The translations under genes and the position numbers were made by a program. Under the pieces are notes generated by a model, which ran no database searches, was not told the origin of the DNA, and saw only the letters and a program-made list of their open reading frames with translations. 64,000 nucleotides of DNA from Microbacterium sp. USTB-Y (GTDB taxonomy: Bacteria; Actinomycetota; Actinomycetes; Actinomycetales; Microbacteriaceae). The stretch lies in assembly GCF_023703415.1 (NCBI RefSeq), contig NZ_JAGMTU010000005.1:1-64000 (forward strand), in the 5' to 3' direction. This document shows, in pieces, positions 60,208 through 64,000 of the stretch; positions within the stretch are counted from its first letter, which is position 1; every line of letters starts with the position of its first letter.

Positions 60208-61716
60208 TCAGGGAGCGGGGCAGATCACGATGCCGGAGGCTGCGGCGAGGGGGGATCCGGTGCTGCACACTCCGTACTCGAGGGTCGGCGTCCGTCGCAT
60301 CGCGGTGGCGTCGAACAGGCCCACATGGGCGCCGGTCAGCACGACGGACGACACCGGCCCGCCCCAGGGCTTGGCCGCCAGCCACGCCGCATCGTGCTCC
60401 CGGACCCAGTCGGCGAGCGGCGCGACGGCGGCCCGCTGCTGGGCGAGGGTCTCCGTCGTCGGCGGCCGCACCGCGCGCGCGGCGTCGCCGACGGCCCCGG
60501 CAGCCACCACGACGCCCAGGACCACCGCGGAGACGACCGCGAGGATCCGGGCGGGGCTCTGCGCCCCCGAGGGTGCGCGGCGACGCCAGAGGGCCGTCAC
60601 GGCGCGGACGGCGATCGCGGCGAGCACCGGGGCGAACGCGAACACCCCGACCGCGGGGTGGCGCACCCACAGCGGCAGCTGGGAGGCCTGCGCCCACCAG
60701 CCGACGAAGGAGAGCAGGCCGACCGCGGAGCCGAAGCCGAGGGCGAGCAGCTGCGGATCGCGCTGCCACCAGCGCTGCGCGGGAGCCTCCCCTTCCGTAC
60801 CGCGCGGGGGTACGGCCGCCCAGACCACGGCGGCGACCGCCAGGGCCACGGCTGCCGCCATCAGCCACCACGGCACGAACCACGCGCCGGCGAGCGTGCC
60901 GAGCTTCTCCGGCACCGTCGTGGGCGCGATGTGCTGACCGCCGCTGAGCAGGAAGCCGCCCAGCGCGCGGACGTGCCGGGCGTAGCCGGTGACGCCGAGA
61001 GACACGAGGGCCGTGAGCTCGACGAGCAGCGTCGGCGCGGCGACCAGCACCAGGGGCAGCACGCCGCGGCGCAGCGCCGCGACCAGGCGCCGCCCGAACG
61101 GGGCCGGCGGGGTGAGCAGGAAGAGGGCGACGGCGAACGCCGGCAGCGCGAGCAGCGCGATGAGCTTCGCCTGCACCGCGAGTCCCAGCAGCAGCCCGGC
61201 GAGCCAGCTCCGGCGCGGCAGCACGATCAGCGCCCAGACGAGGAGCGCCGCCGCCGGGATCTCGCCGAGCAGGTCGGCCGGGCCCTGGATGGGCGAGACG
61301 CTCTCGGCGGTGTTGAACGCGAGCGGAAGGGCGACGGCGACCAGTGCGCCGGAGCGGCCGGCGAGACGGCGTCCGAGCACGGCGCACCCGGCCAGCAGCA
61401 GCACCCAGGAGGCGAGCGGGACGAGCCGGGCGCCGATCACCGGATCCATGCCCAGCATCAGCACTCCCGCGACCGGGAGCAGCACAACGGGTCCGGTGGA
61501 GATGCGCGGATCGAACGGGGTGAGCGTCGACCCGGACAGGGTGCCGTCGCTCGTGTAGCCGAGCCCGGCGACGAGGTTGCGCGGCACGGTGAGGTTGAAC
61601 GCCTCGTCCTCCCAGAGCCTCAGCACGGTCAGGCTGTGCCACATCACGATCGCGTTCGCGATGACGAGCAGCGCGAGCAGGATCCAGAAGGCGGCGCCGG
61701 CGAGGCGGCGGGTCAT
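60208..61716 (-). CDS. Multi-span glycosyltransferase-like membrane protein (GT-C type)
   Basis: 502 aa with about 10-11 membrane helices. Near the N-terminus is the acidic loop typical of lipid-linked-sugar GT-C enzymes (RLWEDEAFNL, two acidic residues in the first extracytoplasmic loop), followed by ISTGPVVLLPVAG. The large C-terminal soluble part ends SGIVICPAP. It probably transfers a sugar from a polyprenyl-phosphate carrier. ATG 61716 overlaps the stop of the GT2 gene by four bases (ATGA), so the two are coupled: GT2 makes the lipid-sugar, this protein uses it. Confidence 0.75.
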   Translation of the reverse strand: MTRRLAGAAFWILLALLVIANAIVMWHSLTVLRLWEDEAFNLTVPRNLVAGLGYTSDGTLSGSTLTPFDPRISTGPVVLLPVAGVLMLGMDPVIGARLVPLASWVLLLAGCAVLGRRLAGRSGALVAVALPLAFNTAESVSPIQGPADLLGEIPAAALLVWALIVLPRRSWLAGLLLGLAVQAKLIALLALPAFAVALFLLTPPAPFGRRLVAALRRGVLPLVLVAAPTLLVELTALVSLGVTGYARHVRALGGFLLSGGQHIAPTTVPEKLGTLAGAWFVPWWLMAAAVALAVAAVVWAAVPPRGTEGEAPAQRWWQRDPQLLALGFGSAVGLLSFVGWWAQASQLPLWVRHPAVGVFAFAPVLAAIAVRAVTALWRRRAPSGAQSPARILAVVSAVVLGVVVAAGAVGDAARAVRPPTTETLAQQRAAVAPLADWVREHDAAWLAAKPWGGPVSSVVLTGAHVGLFDATAMRRTPTLEYGVCSTGSPLAAASGIVICPAP

Positions 61717-62561
61717 GACGATCGGGATCCGTCGGGGGCGGGCACCCGGCCGGGTGTCTCGAGCGCGAGCGCGCGCAGTGGTGCGCCCGGTCGCAGCGAC
61801 CAGCTCCAGACCTCGCGCAGCGCGTCGATGGCGAACATCACCAGCTTCTTCGGCGGCAGCGACGGCCGTGACACCCGGCCCCACATCGTGCCGGTGCTGG
61901 ACGTGCCGCGCCGCGGGATGCTGCGCACCCGCAGGTAACGCACGGCGAGACCGGCCCGCACCTCGGCGAGGGAGAAGTGCACATGGGGGACGAGGGCGTC
62001 GGAGGGCACGGCGTTCACGAGGATCTGCAGCGCCTCGGGGCGGTACACGCGCAGAGGAGTGTTCACGTCGGGCACGCCGCGCCCGACGAAGGTCGCGATG
62101 AGCAGCCGCACGCAGGCGGTGAGCACGCGCCGGTACCAGGCGTCGGTGCGGGAGTGCCGTACCCCGTGCACCACGTCGGCTCCGGAGCGGGAGAGCGCGC
62201 GCACGGCGGCCGCGATCTCGGATCCGAGGAACTGACCGTCGCCGTCGACGTGCACGACGGCGTCGGGGGAGAGTGCGAGACCTGCGCGATAGGCGGCCAG
62301 CGCGGTGGGGCCGTGCCCGCGGTTCGCGGGCTGGGTCTGCACGTCGACGTCGGCGATGCCGGCGAGCGCCGCCGCGGTGCCGTCGGTGGAGCGGTCGTCG
62401 GCGACGACGAAGGTGATCCGGTCGGCGAGCGGGGCGACGGCGGAGCGGATCTCGTCGATGAAACCGCCGATGCCCTCGGCCTCGTTGTAGGCCGGCATCA
62501 CAACGGCCAGGTGGGCGTACTGCACTCGAACCTCAGGTGTCGGCGGAAGGGAAGACGTCAC
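61713..62561 (-). CDS. Glycosyltransferase family 2 (polyprenyl-phosphate sugar type)
   Basis: 282 aa GT-A fold. LAVVMPAYNEAEGIGGFIDEI (nucleotide site), VVADDRSTDGTAAAL, metal DxD as VHVDGDGQFL, and GVRHSRTDAWYRRVL. No long C-terminal membrane helices are seen, so it is DPM1-like. It likely makes a polyprenyl-phosphate sugar for cell-surface glycan or protein glycosylation, with the GtrA-like flippase gene divergent and GT-C downstream. GTG start with GGGAGG upstream. Confidence 0.82.
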   Translation of the reverse strand: MTSSLPPTPEVRVQYAHLAVVMPAYNEAEGIGGFIDEIRSAVAPLADRITFVVADDRSTDGTAAALAGIADVDVQTQPANRGHGPTALAAYRAGLALSPDAVVHVDGDGQFLGSEIAAAVRALSRSGADVVHGVRHSRTDAWYRRVLTACVRLLIATFVGRGVPDVNTPLRVYRPEALQILVNAVPSDALVPHVHFSLAEVRAGLAVRYLRVRSIPRRGTSSTGTMWGRVSRPSLPPKKLVMFAIDALREVWSWSLRPGAPLRALALETPGRVPAPDGSRSS

Positions 62562-62581
62562 AGGCCGCGCCTCCCCCCGGG

Positions 62582-62588
62582 TATTCTA
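62582..62588. promoter_or_regulatory. Overlapping divergent -10 elements
   Basis: TATTCTA reads as TATTCT on the plus strand (toward gtrA-like gene, 62582-62587) and as TAGAAT on the minus strand (toward the GT2 gene, 62583-62588). The two genes start only 36 bases apart, so both promoters probably share this symmetric element. Confidence 0.5.
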
Positions 62589-62596
62589 GTAGGGCT

Positions 62597-63061
62597 ATGG
62601 ATCGCCGCTCCCGGTTGCGCCGTCTGGCGGGAGTCGGCACCCGGTTCCTGATCGTCGGCGGGATCAGCACCCTCATCGAGGTCGGGGCGTTCAACCTCTT
62701 CGTCTACGTCTTCGGGTGGGATCTCGTCGTCGGCAAGATCGCCGCGTCGCTCGTCGCGTTGATCAACGCGTACTTCGGCAACCGCGAGTGGGCGTTCCGC
62801 GGCCGGGACCGGCGTGGACGCGGCGCCGAGATCGTGCTCTTCCTCGGCGTGAACCTCGTGTGCACCCTGCTCGGCGCCGGCATCGTCTGGCTCGGCGCCG
62901 AGGTGATCGAAGGGGTCACCGGCCACGGGCCGGGGCCGGCCCTGGTCAACATCGTGAACCTCGCGAGCATCGCGGTGATCGTCGTCGTGCGCTTCGTGCT
63001 GTATCACTACATCGTGTTCCGGCACTCGCCCCAGGACGCGCCGACCGACGCGCGGGCCTGA
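62597..63061 (+). CDS. GtrA-family membrane protein
   Basis: 154 aa with four membrane helices: FLIVGGISTLIEVGAFNLFVYVF, IAASLVALINAYFGNREWAFRG, IVLFLGVNLVCTLLGAGIVWLG, LASIAVIVVVRFVLYHYIVFR. GtrA proteins are thought to flip or handle polyprenyl-linked sugars for cell-surface glycosylation. ATG 62597 fits the family N-terminus; the 62537 start would overlap the divergent gene. Functionally linked with the two neighbouring glycosyltransferase genes. Confidence 0.88.
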   Translation: MDRRSRLRRLAGVGTRFLIVGGISTLIEVGAFNLFVYVFGWDLVVGKIAASLVALINAYFGNREWAFRGRDRRGRGAEIVLFLGVNLVCTLLGAGIVWLGAEVIEGVTGHGPGPALVNIVNLASIAVIVVVRFVLYHYIVFRHSPQDAPTDARA

Positions 63062-63112
63062 GCGCGACACGTTCTGCGACGGAACGGGATCCCGAGCACT
63101 CGAACCCGCAGG

Positions 63113-64000
63113 TCAGGACCGGGCGCGGAGATCCTTGCGCAGGATCTTGCCCGAGCTGGACTTCGGGATCACGTCGATGAACTCGACCATCCGCACCTTC
63201 TCGTGCGGGGCGACGTGGGACGCGACGTGCGCCTTGACGCCCTCGTCGTCGAGGGACGCGCCCTGCTGCAGCACCACGAACGCCTTGGGCACCTCCTGGC
63301 CGTCCTCGTCCGCAGCGCCGATCACCGCGGCATCGGCGATCGCCGGATGCTCCAGGAGCACCGCCTCGAGCACGGCGGGGGCGACCTGGTAGCCCTTGTA
63401 CTTGATGAGCTCCTTGAGGCGGTCGACGATCCGGAACACGCCTCCGGCGGTCGCCGTGGCGACGTCTCCGGTGTGCAGCCAGCCGTCTTCGTCGAGCATG
63501 TCGGCGGTCGCATCCGGACGGTTGAGGTAGCCCTTCATGACCTGGGGCCCTCGGATGAGCAGCTCGCCGGGCTCGCTCGCCCCCTCGGCGGGGACGACGA
63601 CGTCGGATCCGTCCTCGGCGAGCAGCCGCGCCTCGGTGTTCGGGATGAGCAGGCCCACCGACGAGAGGTCGATGTCGTCGCGCTCCACGGGGATCGTGTG
63701 CGTCACGGGGCTCGTCTCGGTCATGCCGTAGCCCTGCCGCACCACGCAGTCCAGGCGCTCGGCGACGGCATGGGCGAGCGCCCCGTCCAGCGGCGCCGCG
63801 CCCGAGAACACGACGTTCACCGAGCTCATGTCGTATTGCTCGACGAGGGGGTGCTTGGCGAGGGCGACGGCGATGGGCGGCGCGATGAACAGCCAGCTGG
63901 TGCGCTGCTCCGCGATGATGCGCAGGAACTCGACGAGGTCGAACTTCGGCATCGTGACGAGCGTCGCGCGCAGGCGCACGGCCAGGTTGAGCAGCACGGT
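63113..64000 (-). CDS. AMP-forming acyl-CoA synthetase, C-terminal part (truncated by window)
   Basis: At least 295 aa visible; the 5' end lies beyond 64000. ANL-family adenylating enzyme, 4-coumarate-CoA ligase-like. Seen: LFIAPPIAVALAKHP, FSGAAPLD, VRQGYGMTETSPVTH (A5 motif), GELLIRGPQVMKGYLNRPDATADMLDEDGWLHTGDVA (A6/A7), RIVDRLKELIKYKGYQVAPA (A8) and the catalytic Lys in IPKSSSGKILRKDLR (A10). It is not MenE by obvious context. It probably activates a fatty or aromatic acid. Confidence 0.88.
   Translation of the reverse strand, partial: TVLLNLAVRLRATLVTMPKFDLVEFLRIIAEQRTSWLFIAPPIAVALAKHPLVEQYDMSSVNVVFSGAAPLDGALAHAVAERLDCVVRQGYGMTETSPVTHTIPVERDDIDLSSVGLLIPNTEARLLAEDGSDVVVPAEGASEPGELLIRGPQVMKGYLNRPDATADMLDEDGWLHTGDVATATAGGVFRIVDRLKELIKYKGYQVAPAVLEAVLLEHPAIADAAVIGAADEDGQEVPKAFVVLQQGASLDDEGVKAHVASHVAPHEKVRMVEFIDVIPKSSSGKILRKDLRARS

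Noticed and set aside
63113..64000. menE (o-succinylbenzoate-CoA ligase)
   Set aside because: Motifs fit general 4-coumarate-CoA-ligase-like enzymes, the gene is 40 kb from the menaquinone block and its N-terminus is outside the window.

Overview
The window is high-GC actinobacterial chromosome (roughly 70% G+C by eye). The overall gene set is a rifamycin-associated helD-type ATPase, menaquinone genes, leaderless promoters, an SCO7613-type membrane protein and rpmJ with the zinc-ribbon cysteines. Together with the order of the ribosomal clusters it points to a Microbacteriaceae member, most likely Microbacterium or a close relative. I assign this from recognition, not from a search.

Layout. 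1-160: 3' end of a 5S rRNA gene and two terminators closing an rRNA operon. 300-2450: a Met/Cys-rich copper-storage-type protein, a FusB-like EF-G-binding protein behind a possible leader-peptide attenuator, and two small enzymes or unknowns. 2500-9730: a nitrogen-compound block with an amidase, agmatine-deiminase-type enzyme, TetR regulator, cysteine hydrolase, NCS1 permease and PLP decarboxylase. 9870-16140: M18 aminopeptidase, HelR-like RNA polymerase-recycling ATPase behind a rifamycin-associated element, an ArsR-type regulator with operator, cupin, DUF4287 and a DHFR-like protein. 16260-25170: menaquinone/isoprenoid block (DUF4229, PLDc_N, menD, PPK2, menF, DUF402, menG, polyprenyl diphosphate synthase, ferredoxin-NADP reductase). 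25200-37920: mixed accessory genes (lipoprotein, alpha/beta hydrolase, GntR, YajQ, GH13 amylase, small membrane proteins, a DUF2975-XRE-SCO7613 operon).

38000-60050 holds the translation core: str operon (rpsL-rpsG-fusA-tuf), S10/spc operons (rpsJ to secY-adk-map) and alpha operon (infA-rpmJ-rpsM-rpsK-rpoA-rplQ), each with recognisable promoters and strong hairpins. rpsN/rpsZ is missing from its usual place between rplE and rpsH, where a terminator and a promoter are found instead. 60200-64000: two glycosyltransferase-type genes, a divergent GtrA gene and the C-terminal part of an acyl-CoA synthetase that runs off the window.

Four signals cut across genes. (1) GGATCC occurs about 140 times, several-fold above what composition predicts, but is nearly absent from the most highly expressed genes. 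(2) At least three long intergenic palindromes share the arm design CGAGWC-N11-CACGAG with unrelated N11 cores. (3) A dozen genes have a TANNNT -10 hexamer exactly six bases before the start codon, so they are probably translated from leaderless mRNAs. (4) Several gene ends carry short tandem duplications across the stop codon.
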